64,000 bases of DNA from Mesostigma viride (taxonomy: Eukaryota; Streptophyta; Mesostigmatophyceae; Mesostigmatales; Mesostigmataceae), in NCBI GenBank assembly GCA_009746045.1, contig RPFO01002254.1, forward strand, positions 1 through 64,000. The letters are read 5' to 3'. Made by a program: the position numbers and the translations under genes. Below, one piece after another: positions 25,601 through 37,900 of this stretch. The notes beneath the pieces were generated by a model that saw only the letters and a program-made list of their open reading frames with translations, was not told where the DNA came from and searched no databases. Within the stretch, counting starts at the first letter, position 1, and each line of letters opens with the position of its first letter.

Positions 25601-26140
25601 GGTGCTCGGATGAAGCTCCACAAACTGGGGGAGCCAGTGCAAAGGAACCCAAACGGACAAGGGGGGCACGCAGGGACGCGACTGAACAGACTACAGGCAG
25701 AGAGGACGATGATGGGAAGGAGACTGAAGCTGCGAGACATTTTTGCCGTCGAGTCCTACTCTGGTGATGAGTCCCACGATCCAGATCATCCATATTGGCT
25801 AGCGGAAGTCTTGCAGGAGCCTTATCAGGTGGCCGCTACTTTCGTGAGGCGAGTGGCCGACAGAAACGGCAAGGTCGATAGGGAGTTGTTCCGTAAGGGA
25901 CAATGGGTGGTGGGGGTGCGCTACTGGGACAGATTTCCGGGTATGGCGACGATGTTCAAAATGGACGCCGATGCGCAAGCTGAACAGCCAAACTTGGTCA
26001 ATTGCTACCTGTGCATGGACGCGGGGTTCGAACACACCATTGTTGTCAACCCAGCTAACAATCGCCAGGCCATCTTGACCATTCCGACAGACGTCGAGAA
26101 ACGGCTCACGAACTTGGCCAAGAAGAGACCTGTTGAGTAG
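22656..26140 (+). CDS. DDE-like transposase or transposase-derived protein, 3 exons
   Basis: Exons: about 22,656-24,288, 24,442-25,245 and 25,409-26,140 (stop). The reading frame changes at a G12 run (23,576-23,587), probably a homopolymer miscall. The start is uncertain: 22,656 and 22,791 are both possible. The N-terminal third is basic and helical. A cysteine cluster follows at about 23,740-23,880 (CACQHH then CECGPECHAC), likely zinc-binding. The catalytic-like core has HTDYAENYQS at 24,694, GWSDNCSMQFKS at about 24,950 and GEQHGKGEVDGAGG at about 25,065: an acidic triad spaced like an RNase-H-fold DDE nuclease. This combination resembles transposon-derived proteins seen in several algae and animals, but I cannot name the superfamily. 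The C-terminal exon has a WVVGVRYWDR stretch. Both exon junctions restore the frame. I found no terminal inverted repeats, so it may be immobile or domesticated. Confidence 0.7.
24289..24441 (+). other. Intron 1 of the transposase gene, with a duplicated 5' splice site
   Basis: GTAATTTTTAG at the donor, TTTCTTTCTACAG at the acceptor. A 72-bp tandem duplication copies the last exon bases and the donor, so a second donor lies at 24,361. Both introns (153 and 81 bp) are multiples of three and have no stop, so every splice choice keeps the frame. Confidence 0.8.
25246..25408 (+). other. Intron 2 of the transposase gene
   Basis: GTAATTAAG at the donor, CGACGCGCAG at the acceptor, 163 bp. Removing it moves the frame from exon 2 to the open exon 3. 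It contains GTTACGCCGGCCGTCGTT at 25,279, the same motif as in the upstream tandem repeats. Confidence 0.8.
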
Positions 26141-26251
26141 GCCAGCTCGCCCGGGCTTGGTTGGACGAGGTGGACAGCCTTGAGAGCACGTGCTTCGTTG
26201 TGAGCACTTGCCTTTCAGCCGTGATTTGCAAACGAGTTCCTTGTCCTGAAT

Positions 26252-26256
26252 TGTAA
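26252..26256 (+). terminator. TGTAA polyadenylation-like signal
   Basis: TGTAA lies 112 bp past the stop of the transposase gene. Chlorophyte nuclear genes use this pentamer as their poly(A) signal; a chance match is possible. Confidence 0.4.
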
Positions 26257-26800
26257 AGCTCGATTCATGCTCTTTTAAGGAAGTGTATAATATTATCCAG
26301 ATCATGTATATATTTAGATCTAGACCTGAGTTCAAATAACATTTCTTAGAGGGCTGAGATGCGCGAGGTCCAGCATACATGTATATATCCATGGAGACAT
26401 GTTACAAACTCAAATGTTTCATTGTACGTACCACTAGCTCGTCGACGGGGGTATCCCATGTAATGTATGATTTATGAATTAATTAATCGCTTAATTGTAC
26501 AATTTAAATGGATCATGAACTTGTCAAGTGGCCTAATTTGGTTTATTTGGTTCATCATTTATTGATGTCAATCATTCTTAATTGAATCTCGAGCAATAGC
26601 AATCATGAAGCACATCCTAATCATGTGATTCGCATAATGAGAATAGGCAACAAGTGCTAAGTACTTTGAGGAATGCGGGGTTGGTCAGGTTATTATAGAG
26701 CTAGAGCTACAAACGGCACATATATTGCAAACTTTGCGCTCCAGGCATGGAATTTCAAAAGTACCAAAATTGGAGCAGTAGATGTTGGGGACGCCCCAAA
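26257..26800. other. AT-leaning intergenic stretch, no gene seen
   Basis: There is no open frame of note. A short AT-rich part (TTAATTAATCGCTTAATT) is at about 26,476. Nothing else is recognised. Confidence 0.6.
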
Positions 26801-26895
26801 GCGATAGAGATATTCACGGCCGAATTTGGTGCCCAAACGTGAAAGTTATGAGCTCCCGTCAGCCATGGCTACGTCGTGGCTCGTGGCTCATGGCG
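26801..26895 (+). repeat. Dispersed repeat, copy 1
   Basis: About 95 bp including ATATTCACGGCCGAATT and AAACGTGAAAGTTATGAGCT is closely similar to 46,577-46,672. Both copies lie next to L1-like LINE debris, so this may be a piece of that element. Confidence 0.8.
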
Positions 26896-27046
26896 AGCTC
26901 GTACTCCATCCATGGCCAGACCAAGGGCGGTGTCTACCTGACTGGCTCGAGCAAGATGTCCTACAAATGCTATTCTACGCAGCAATATCCGTTATCTACG
27001 CAGCAATATCGATCGATCAGAAACGCGAGGCACTACGCATACCCTT

Positions 27047-27409
27047 CTACAAAGACTCAAATGACCGGTGGGTGGAAAACCCAACATTCAGGACCTGTCG
27101 GAGCATCCGGGTGACTGTGCCGTTCACTGGCCAGGTGACCAGCTGGTCCGTGAGCGTCCAAGCCTCGGCCCCGTACGTGGGCCGACCGCGAGGATCAACA
27201 CCTTCAAGAGCACGTTTGCGGTCCTCGCTCAGGTCCTTTGAGTGCCAGTAGGTGTTGAGCAAGCGGAGCCTAGCCCAGGCCAGGCCGATGCGGGTGTCCA
27301 CATCATCAGCTGTGTCCGGGAGCATGCTCCCCAATGAAGCGGTCACGGAACTACACCTCAGACCCGTTGAGCAGCCGCGGGAGCTTCGGGCGACTGGTAC
27401 AATCACCAT
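27047..27409 (-). pseudogene. L1-like LINE fragment (region after RT)
   Basis: The minus-strand reading TADDVDTRIGLAWARLRLL, then AEAWTLTDQL and NGTVTRMLRQVL, matches the part after the reverse transcriptase in many LINE ORF2 proteins. It parallels the equivalent region of the LINE at 42.4-43.85 kb (STADDINTRI, then a reading in another frame near 42,960-43,030). The RT catalytic region is absent, so this is a broken relic. Confidence 0.65.
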
Positions 27410-28140
27410 CGCCTCGGATTACAATAATAAAGATGGTATTACAGTATCAATTAGACAACCAGTATGCCAATACAGTATTTGATCAGGCACTCCGCAAACT
27501 ATGCCAATACAGTATGTCTAGCTGCTGGTTGTCTCCTTGATGTCTAGGTCCACACAGATGAAGCACCGTGGTGTACTCAAAATCAAAGAACTCTTGCAAG
27601 CTTCCCTAACCCCGGCCAGATGTTCATAAACATCCATAGAACCATGGATACATGGATGGAAGCACACGTCAATTCAGATTTTCAAGGGTGGTGCAGAGCA
27701 TAACTGCTATGCTGGCACTTAAGGTGTCATGAGCTTGTCCGTGAGAGTGGGGGGGAGGGGGCTGCCATGCCCAGCTGATAACATTTGCAGGCGGAGCTTT
27801 CCTGTTGCAGATACCAGCGAGGCTGCACAAACGGCCACCAAAAAACATGTCCCAGAATTCCGTTCATTTACATCTCAAATAAAGTGCCCGAGTCCCGGGC
27901 TCTCAGGACTGGCCACGAACCAGCGCTGTGAGTGGTGGACCACTTCATCGCCGCATGGTGCCGGATCCACCACTGACTGCTGAGCCATGCCCCTTTCTCG
28001 CCATTTGGTGGCTCTCTCCATGCTCCCAAAATCAATGGCTCGCTCCTCTGAAGGGTTCACCAGTTTGTGGCTGGACCATGCCCCGTTTGCCACTTGATGC
28101 CCCCCTGGATGGCTCACCATCTGATGCCCCCAATCCTGGC
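27410..28140. other. Intergenic, 3' flank of the histidine kinase
   Basis: No gene is seen. A minus-strand TGTAA (TTACA at 27,868-27,872) lies about 270 bp past the kinase stop and could be its poly(A) signal. Nearer the gene, GGCTCACCA/GATGCCCCC-like words recur loosely (28,000-28,140). Confidence 0.5.
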
Positions 28141-28859
28141 TCACCACTTGGCGGCGGCGGCGCGCCGACCATTGTCCCTCCCGTACGTGCGCAGCAGCTC
28201 GTACAAACTCTGCGTGAGCCGCTCAAGCGACATGGGCTTGGTCATGAACGCGTCCACCCCGGCCTCAAAGCACCGCCGCTTGGTGTCGTTATCCGCGTTG
28301 GCTGTGAGCACGACCACGATGGGCACAGGCTTGCCCCCCGCGCGCGCGCCCTGCCGTATGCGCTTGCACACCTCGATCCCGTCCATGTCCGGCATGCATA
28401 GGTCCAGCAGCAACACGCTGGGCTGCTCTATACTTGGGTCCGCGAGCCGGTCGAGGCACTCCTGCCCGCTCTCCGCCATGTCGATGCGGCAGCCAGCTTT
28501 ATCCAGCAGTGCGCGCGTGACCATGCGGTTGATGCGGTTGTCGTCGCAGACAAGCACCAGCTGGTCGCGCAGCGCCTCCTGCGCTGTGACCGCATCCACC
28601 ACCACGCCTTTGCGCCGCCAATCAGCACCCGCAGCCGGTTTCAGCAGCTTGATGACAAAGGTAAGCGTGGAGCCCTTGCCTGGCCCCTCGCTCTCGATCC
28701 AGATGGCGCCGTCCATCAGCGCAACGAAGCGCTTGGAGATGGACAGACTGGGGGGGGGAGGAAGGGGGGGGGAAGGGGACAAGCAAGATTGGTGTGGTGT
28801 GGGTTGATATAAAGTTGGTCAGGGGGGAGAAACAGGGGTCAGAAGCAAGTGTGAGTCCG

Positions 28860-28933
<74 letters not shown>

Positions 28934-31900
28934 GGAAGGGGGGGGAGAAGGGAAAAGCAGGGCGAGGGGCAGCGTGGAGGGGAACACACAGGCCAAGGTG
29001 GATATCAAAATATGGAACGGCAGGTAGGTAGGAACAACCGAGTTCAGCACCACCCAATCCTTACCATATCTTTTTCATTACAGGCACCCAGACTACTGGG
29101 GTACAGGTGTAGCGCGTAGCACGTACCCCCCAACCCTCCCTCACATCTCACAGCCACGGATGCCCATGGCACCGACGAAGAAAGCAAATACAGATGAGCC
29201 GCACAAAAGTGGTATCGTTGGAATCATCCAATCCAGCAGCAGCGGCAGCATCTGATAGCTGGCAGGCAGGCAGGCAGCACAGCCACTGCAACCAGATCGC
29301 ACGACCTGCGTCCACCCTTTCCCTTCTAAGGCCTTGCATACGGTCCTCGCCCATGCAGGTCATTTCATGATGTCCACCAGCAGGCCATCCCATCATCATA
29401 AGGTGCACCCAAAGCCACCCTTGGTCACGGCCACCTACCCCAGGCCTGTTCCACGGAACTGCCGCGTGGTGGACGAGTCAGCCTGCACAAACTTGTTGAA
29501 GAGGCGAGGGATGTCCTCCGCCGCCAGCCCCACGCCCGTGTCCTTGACAACCACCTTGAGCAGCACGTGGTTGTCCCAGCCGCCGTCGCCACCTGGAGCG
29601 TTGCAGGGGGACGACCGCACGCTGGACCAGCCACCAGGGGAGTCGGACATGGGTTCCCCCCGGAGTAACGATGACGCGGCCGTGGAGGGAGGCTCCCCCA
29701 CCGCCAGGGACATGCTGGGGCTGGCCACCGTGGGCCCGCCGACTATGCCTCCAGTGGTGTACGAGGGGGCCGAGTGGCCCGGCCCGCTGTTGAACAAGGA
29801 GAGGGAGGGCGTGTGGTGCGACGAGGGCGAGGCATCTGGGGCAGAGACACGCAGGTGGTGGAGCCCTTCCTGCGGCGGGCCACTGCTGCGCGATAGCCCT
29901 TGGTTGCTGCTGTTGCTGTTGCCGATGCCGCAAGCGCTGGTATCGCGGTTAATGCTGCCGACGTGCACGCCACCACCCAGTGGATTATACCCGCCACCAC
30001 CCCCGCTGCCTCCCTGCTGGTGGAACCCGCCCCCCCCTCCGCTGCCGTGATGGTGCGAGTGCGGCGCATGCGCGCCCGCGAGGTTGCGGTGGTTGCTGCT
30101 GTCCAGCCCATAGCCCATGGTCTTGGAGCGTACCATGGAGCCACCGCCCAGGCCCCCACCGGACGCGTACGGTGCCCCCCCATGCACCCCATGGCCATGC
30201 TGCGGCGCCGCTGAGGGGTACAGAATGGACCCCCCCTGGGAGGTGGGTGTGGCGGGTCCCGCCCCCACGTGCTGGCTTGACCCCTGTCGGGTCATTCCCC
30301 CTTTCTCCATGCGCGGCCGCGGGGGCAGCGCGGCGCTCGGGTTGAACAGAACGGGGGTGGTGTGGCTGCGCGTGAGGCCGCCACCCCCCACAGCGCCCGC
30401 GCGCGCCACATGCTGCTGCACCTGCTGTGCCACCTCCGAATCGGCGGGGATAAAGCTCCCCGTCTTGGTGTCCCGCCACCCAAACACACCACTCTTCTGG
30501 CGCTGCATGCCCACCACGGGCGCCACGGGCGGAGGCGGCACAAACGACGAGTCCGCCATGACCATCTCCTTGCCGATGCTGGCCTGCCGGGTGAGCGGGC
30601 CACCCACGCCTGGGGTTATACTGACGCCTGCCCCGCTGGGCTGGCGCTGCATCATCCCCCCACCCATGGGCCCACCGGGAATGCCTGAGCTGGTGACCCC
30701 GGCCATGAGCGTGGGCGCGCCACTGATCATGCTGCCACTGGACTGGCGCTGCATGCCGCCACCAGACGCGCCGCCACTGCCGGCATTCGTCACCACGCTG
30801 GAGCTAGGCTGTCGCTGCAACCCGCCGCCACCACCACGCTGGATCACACTTGAGCTGGGCTGACGCTGCAGGCCCGCCCCGCCGGCCCCCCCGGCCATGC
30901 CCCCCCCAAGTGCACCCGCATTCAGGATGCTGTTGCTGGGTTGTCGCATAAGGCCCCCGCCCCCTCCCCCGCCCACCATCCCGCTGCTGGGCTGTCGCAT
31001 CATGCCCCCCACCATGCCCACCCTGCCAGGGGACCTGGGGCTATTCTCACCACTCAACGTGTCCCCTTGCTGCAACGCGCGCGCAAACACGCACCCTCCC
31101 GCTGCCGCCGCTGCCATCATCCCGCTGCCACCAAACGCGGCCGCGCCGGCCATCCCCCCGCCCCCCAATTCCCCCCCCATGCCCTGCTGCATCGACCACG
31201 GCCGAATGGTCTGCACGCCGCGGCCCTCCTCCACCACTGACAACGCCGTGTTGGAGCGCTGCATCATCGTCTCGCGGTCCATCATCTCTACACGGTCCTC
31301 GCTGTCCGCCGACACCATGCGGCGGCCGAACGTGAGGCTGCTCTGCCGCACCAGCTGGCCGGGGGCGGTCACCTGCCGCGTCAACCCTTGCCCTGGCCCT
31401 GGCGCCGCGTCCTTGGCAACCGCGCGACCCGTGGGCGACATGGGCGCGTTGTCCCGCCCTGTCGCGCTCGCCGACTTGCTGACAAGCTCAGCCGTTGCTG
31501 CCACCACAGCCGCCGCCACGCTCGGCTTCAACCCTGGCGCCACCAGTGCGCCGCCCACCATGCCCAGTGTGTTCTGCCACCCGCCCCCGTTGCCAGCCTC
31601 CCCGCTGCCCCCTGAACTGTCCACTCGCCCGCCGGCCAATGCCATCAGCCCCCCCCCGATGGCCCCCCCAATCGCGCCTGACCGGTTGGGCAGCAACCGC
31701 GTGCCGGCTCCCCCGCCGACAAACAGTGCACCCTCATCAACGCCCCTTGCGGGCCCCACCGCGGTGTACATGGTGTCGTCATCATCATCCTCCATGACAC
31801 CCCCGGGCACGCTAAGCCCTTGCCCTGCGCCCTGCCGCGCCGCCTGCAGCGCCCGATTCGCACCGCCCCCCTGCGACAGTATGCGCGCCTGCATTTGCAC

Positions 31901-34900
31901 CTGCGCCTGCGCCTGCGCCTGCACCTGCACCTGCGCCTGCGCCTGCGCCTGCGCCTGCAGCTGGGCTTGCATCTGCATCTGTGCCTGGAGGCCCACGCCG
32001 AGCGGCGGGCCCCCTTGGAACACGGGGCTTAGCTGCGAGAGCGTCTTGTAGTTGCTCTGCGTGAAGTAGCGGGGCCCCGCGAGAGACTTACTGCGCGGCA
32101 AGTCCGAAAAGGATACCAGCTCGCCCACCACGCTGCCGCCGTCGCTGCTGCCCCCGTCCTCGGAGACCGTCGACGCGCTCGCCACGCTATTGCTGCTGGC
32201 AAACTTCTGCGAAGGGCTGCCCACCACGGCGTCACCCCCACCCCTACCCCCGGCCCCGGCCACGGACAAAGAGGTCCCCATGCTGGACTGGGACGCGGCG
32301 CGGTCGACCATGGTCGCGGCGATCACGTCATTCACCGAGCTGAATGACTGAAGCGTGGTACTGGCGCCCACGTACCACTCATCCTCGTCGTCGGCCCCCA
32401 GCAGCTCCGTGTTCGCCGCCAGCGTGGACACGTGGCGCAAGCTCGCGTGCCGTTGCCGCGCCGACATGGCCCCGCTGTTCCCCCCCGCGCCCACGTTGCC
32501 CGTACCGATCGCCCCCCGTGCGCCCACCGCGGTGATGACCGGGGATGACGCAAACCGACTCAACACCCCCCCCGTGTTGGACCGTTGCGGCACGGGCAGC
32601 GCCTTCACGCCCATACGTTCTGCCGCGTCCCGGACCTGCGGGTCGTAGCTGTACACGCGCGGCGCAGAGGTTGATGACGTGATCACCTGGCCCACCAGGG
32701 GGGACACCTCTGGGTCCAACGGGCCCACAAACCACTCGTCGTCGTCCTCGCTCGACCCGCGGGACTCACGCATCATCGTCGTCGCAATCGCCTTCACAGC
32801 AGCTGCTGCCGCCACTGCCTTTGGGTTGGTGGGGCCCTGGGGGCCCGAACGAGCCCCCATTGTGGCTGCTGTCGTCGCCGTAGTGGTACCTGCTGCAGAA
32901 GCCGACGCCTCCCCTTGCGGCGGCTTGGCCACCGAGGGCTGCGCGGCCACTTCCTGCGCGGGCGTGGGCGCGGCAGGCCGTTCCTGCTTGGTGGGGGGCT
33001 CCAGCACGTCCGCCAATTGGGCTGTCCGGACCTTGGGTGATGTGGAGGCGCCAGTAGCCACGACCGCAGGCGCTGCTACTGCTACCGGTGCAGGTGCAGG
33101 CGCGGGCGCAGGCGCCGTTTTGTCCCCAAAGTACCACTCGTCACCGTCGTCATCGCCATCTGCCAGAAGCGCACGCAGGTCCAGCGGCCGCTGCGGCTGA
33201 GGCTGCCGCAGCGATCCCTGATGTGACGGCGGCGGCTGCTGCTGCTGCTGTGGCTGATCTTTTTGTTCTTGCGCTGCGGTGGCCGCTCCCTTCTTGTCCT
33301 TGTCCTTGCCGTGGTCACTGGCGTCCCCACCAAGAAGACCTGCAGCAACTTCCCTGCTGGCCGCCACAACCGGTGCCATTACCGCCGTCTCGGCCGGCGC
33401 AGCATCTTCGCCTCCATGACCCTCCGCCGTGGTGGTGGCCGACTCCTCACTATCCACCGAGCGGCCGCCAAGGCTGCTTGCGCGCAGCAACCCACCATGT
33501 CCCTGCGAGGGTGAGGGGGATGGGCATCGCACCGACACCGGTGACGATGTCTCGTCCGAGTTGCGCGCCGACAGGCTGCGCAGCACCGTCCCGGGGCCAA
33601 AGTCGCGCCGCTCCTGCTTGACCAGGCCGGGCGAAGGCGGCTGCTTGAACAGGCCAGGCAACTGCGGCTGCGACGGCGGCTGCAGGACCGCCGGCAGGGC
33701 AGGTATCTGCGGGACCGCAGGCGATGCGGATGGGGACGCCTGCGGCTGGGCCATGGGTGCCGGCGACTGCGTTGCCTGCGGGGCCACGGGGGGTGCGGCC
33801 AAGAGTGACGCCGCTTGCCTGCGCAGCGCGGGGGGCGGAACCTCCTCTGCCTGCTCCCCAAAGAACCACTCGTCGTCGTCACCCAGCAGCTCCCGCAGTG
33901 CCTGCGCTGACGCCTGTTTCTGCGTCAGCGCCATGCCCATGCGCGCCGGGGCAGCTGTGCCGGATGGGGCACCACCCGCGATGGCGTCGGTGCGGGCTTG
34001 AACGCTGGCCTCTAGCCTCACAGGCTCCTCGGCAGAGGCACCCTGGGAAGCTGGCGCCTGCCCTGCCCCTGATGTGCGGGCACCTGCACCACCCGTGGCG
34101 GGGAGGGGTGCCGCGGCACCCGTTGTTGATGAAAAAGAGGATGGTGAAGGGGTCACACCCACATTGCTATTGGCATCTACCACGCTGGCACCAGCAGCCA
34201 TGAAGGCAGTACCAGAAGTAGCGGTGGCGGCCAAAGGTGTGGCTGAGCCAGCAGCAGACGGTGTGGTGTCCCTTTCCGTGCAATTGGAGCCCTTCTCTGC
34301 CCGCGCGTCCCCTGACTGCGACACCCCTGTTGTGGCAGCCTTGGTAGCTGTCGAGGTGGCCGCTGCGCTTGACACCTCGGCCTTGTTGCCCACGTCCCCA
34401 CTGTGCCGGGCCAAGCTATTACTGGCGTCTGCGCTGGCCTTGTCCAAGGGACTGATGCACTCCCCGTCTGAATGCGAGACATCCCCCACGGCGTTGTCGT
34501 TGCTGCGGCGCCCCACCGGTTTCCCTCTCCCACCCGCGCTGGTTTCGTCGCCCTTCCCCGCCCCAGAGGCACCGCTCTGATTGGCCGGGCACTTGGCCAT
34601 GATGGCGCCATACTCCTCTGGCGTCAGCACGCTCACATCCACGCTCACGCTCCCCTTGTCGGTGAACTTGACACTGTTCGAGATCACGTTGAGCAGCGTC
34701 TGCGTGAGCCGGTTCTTGTCCCCAGCCACCTGCGGGGGCACCCTCGGGTCCATCGCCACGTCCACCGCGACATTCTTCAGCATTGCGATCGGCTGCACCA
34801 GCGAGTGGACCAGCGAGAGCACGTCCCCAAGGTCAAACAGCTCCGTGTCCAGTTCCACCGACCCGCTCTCTAGCCGCCCCACGTCAAGCACGTCATCCAC

Positions 34901-37900
34901 CAGCATGCCCAGCAGCGTGGACGACTCGTTGATCGTCTTCACGTACACGCGCTGCTGGGCTGAGAGCGGCGTCTCCTCGAGCAGCGAGCATGCCGCCACG
35001 ATTGCATGCATGGGGGTGCGCATCTCTGTGGGTGGGTGGGGGGCGGGGATGGAGGTAGGCAAGCAATTTGAAGGGAGGGGAAGCCAGGCAGGCCGTTTGG
35101 GTGGGGTGGGGAGAGGGAAGGAAGGCGATTTGGAAGGGAGGCCGGGGGGGGCAAACGGAGTGCAGCAAAGGGCCCATGGCGAGGCAAATAGGTTAGTGCG
35201 TGGGTTGCATCGGAGGGGCAGAAGGGGGGGGGGGGGGGATGGCGAGAAGCTTTGGGAATGTGGTCTGTATCAGGCGCATCACGGCTGGCATTGTGTGTGA
35301 GCGGGCCTGGGGAAAACCGTGGGGCCGCATGCTTTGGGTGCGTGGCATGCTCCACAGGTGGCGTCCATGTGGCACCGTGGTGGCTCATCACAGCAGCTCA
35401 CCAAACCATCCTGTCGCTGCAAAACAAAAGACTTGACTGCTTCTCCCCCACCGGTTGCAAGTAAAGCCTTCGTGTACTCCACTGGCCCTACTATGTACAT
35501 GTGCATAATTATCGCACGAAGACTTCGAAGGATTCTTGTTAAGTGTACAGGAACTCTTAGGGATTGCTTTACACTGTATGCGCCGTGGCAAACGCCATGC
35601 GATGGCTGGAAAGGCTTCATTTATGTTTGCCAGGGCTCCTGAGGATACTACTTTGTGCTGTGCCAGGCCAAGGTGAGGGTATTGGGGGGGCATGTGCGGG
35701 AGTAATGCGTACATAATGCTGAGTACTGATATTAGCAAGCAAACTGGGCTGCACGTTCGTATTTGAGCAGAGTCTGCTAGCACAAGAAGCCACAGCGAAC
35801 ACCCGCACCCTCCCCATGCAGCTCCGTTGCAGGTGGTTGCATTGCCATGCGCACCCGCACACCCATGCATTACCAACCTAGCACTAGCCAACCAACCCAA
35901 TGTGGTGGGCATTGCGTGGGGCCCAGCCACTGCGGTTGACCATATTGCCAGAACCCGCTCACCGTGGTTAACGATGCACAAAAAGTCGGTGCGGCTCTTC
36001 TCGAGCGCTTCCCGCTGGTTGTGTGCCTGCTGCTCCGCCTCGCTCTTGAGCAGCGCCTCCTCCAGCATGCGGCCAAGGATCTCCACCGCGGACACCTGGC
36101 GCATGCGGCCGTAGGCAGGAAAGCGATGGGCATATGAGGGGAATGAGGTGGCAGGCAGTGCAGGGTATGGGGCATATGCAACCAAACTTTGTATGCGACC
36201 AATGTGCCTAAGAGACCAGGGCAGAAGGCATACGAGGCAAGGCCAGTGTGCATGAGGCAGCGCACGGACCAGCACCAGGCCGATAAGCATGATGCAACAC
36301 AGACGGCAAGAGGTTTTACGCGAGACAGTGGGATGGATATAGAGCGAATAAAACACCAACTTCAGGCAATAGCACAGAGTACAACATAGAGTATTACCAT
36401 AAAATTAGCCATGCGTCTCTGCGGGGCAAAGGAGCGCCCGATGGTCCTAGCCGTCAGGCAAGGACCATGCACCATGCACCATGATCATGGTCCACACATG
36501 CATCCCACCGTTGGCACGGGAGGGCTCACGCTGGGCCATGCGGGATAAAGCAGGTCTGCAGTACCTGCCGCGAACCCACCCACCCACCCGCCTGCCCGCC
36601 CGCCCGCCCGCCCGCCCGCCCGCCCGCCGCCCGCCCGCCCGCCCGCCCGCCCGCCCGCCCGCCCGCCCGCCCGCCCGCCCGCCCGCCCGCCCGCCCGCCG
36701 CCCGCCGCCCGCCCGCCCGCCGCCCGCCCGCCCGCCCGCCCGCCCGCCGCCGCCGCCCGCCCGCCCGCCCGCCGCCCGCCCGCCCGCCCGCCCGCCCGCC
36801 GCCCGCCCGCCCGCCCGCCCGCCCGCCCGCCCGCCGCCCGCCCGCCGCCCGCCGCCCGCCTGCCCGCCCACCCACCCACCCACCCACCCACCCACCCACC
36901 CACCCACCCACCCACCCACCCACCCACCCACCCACCCACCCACCCACCCACCCACCCACCCACCCACCCACCCACCCACCCACCCACCCACCCACCCACC
37001 TACCAACCCGCCCGCCAAGCAAGCAAGGTACTACCCAGAAAGCCACACGGCCGAGAAGAGGGCAGTCTGAACTAGGGTATGGCATAGACGGCAGGATCCC
37101 AGCTGATAAAGAGACGCGCCTTCCCTCCCCCAGAAAGAAAAACCCTCCTCTTCTCCTTTCCCTTCCCAAGAAATAAACAATCCTACCCCACGCCGCAAGC
37201 GCACCCCTATCCCCAGGCTATCAGCTGCTGCCTCACCTCACCCACGCCAGACCCATAAGCGCTACCCTGCCCCCCCTTCCCATCAGCACACCTGCGCCAC
37301 CCTCCAGCACAGATACACATAAATCCACCGCAAACCCACCCCGCACAGCAAACTCAACCGTCACCGGCAAGAGCGAGCACGCCACTTACCTTCCATGCAC
37401 GCATCCGCCACCACAATACCTGCGAAAGGTGGCATGCCAAGTACCCTTGATGGCGAGCAGGCCAGATCCCTGCACACGCACATGCGGCACGCACCTGTGA
37501 TAGCGAGCAGGCCAGCTGGTCAGCCACCACCTCCACCAGGTGCTGCGCCTCCTCCACTGAGAGTGCGCCCACCATGGCCCCATCCCCGCTGCTGCCGCCC
37601 ACCACCCCCCCCTCCACCATTGTGAGACTCTCCCCACAGCTCTCAAAGCTGCGACGGGACTTGCGCACCGTAGTGCTGCTGCCACCCGCGCTCGACCCGT
37701 ACCCTGCAGGGCACACCCCCGCGCCCGCCCGCGCAGGGACCTCCCCCGCGGGTGGCGCAGCGTCTGACATGGATGACCCCGCTGCCGGTGGGGGCAGCTG
37801 GACCAGCAATATACCATAGATCACGCTCTCCTGCTTAAGTTCGCGGAACACGTGCTGCACCAGCAGGGCCACGTCGGGCTGAGCCGACCCGTTCCCCTTG

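Larger units (their letters stand above)
29572..34576 (-). other. ~1,670-residue low-complexity insertion inside the HATPase domain
   Basis: It lies between the N box and the DTGVGL (G1) box, where ETR1 has only about 25 residues. It is open for all 1,668 codons within one exon, rich in Ala, Gly, Ser, Pro and Gln, with a Gln/Ala tract at about 31,880-31,990. Repeated peptides are spelled with different synonymous codons (LQRQPSS as CTGCAGCGT... and as TTGCAGCGA...), which argues that the peptide is under selection and the stretch is translated. It might instead contain unrecognised frame-keeping introns. Confidence 0.75.

Noticed and set aside
22656-26140. Assigning the transposase to the KDZ (Kyakuja-Dileera-Zisupton) or Kolobok group
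   Set aside because: It has a cysteine cluster and a DDE-like triad, but the motif wording does not match what I know of those families, so I left it unassigned.
30897-32051. Pro/Cys-rich open frame of 384 codons on the plus strand
   Set aside because: It is antisense to the kinase exon. The GC-rich codon bias of the real gene creates open frames on the opposite strand, and no domain is recognisable.
36447-37176. Gly/Trp/Val-rich and Pro/Thr/His-rich open frames across the microsatellite
   Set aside because: Products of the (CCCG)n/(CCCA)n repeat inside an intron.
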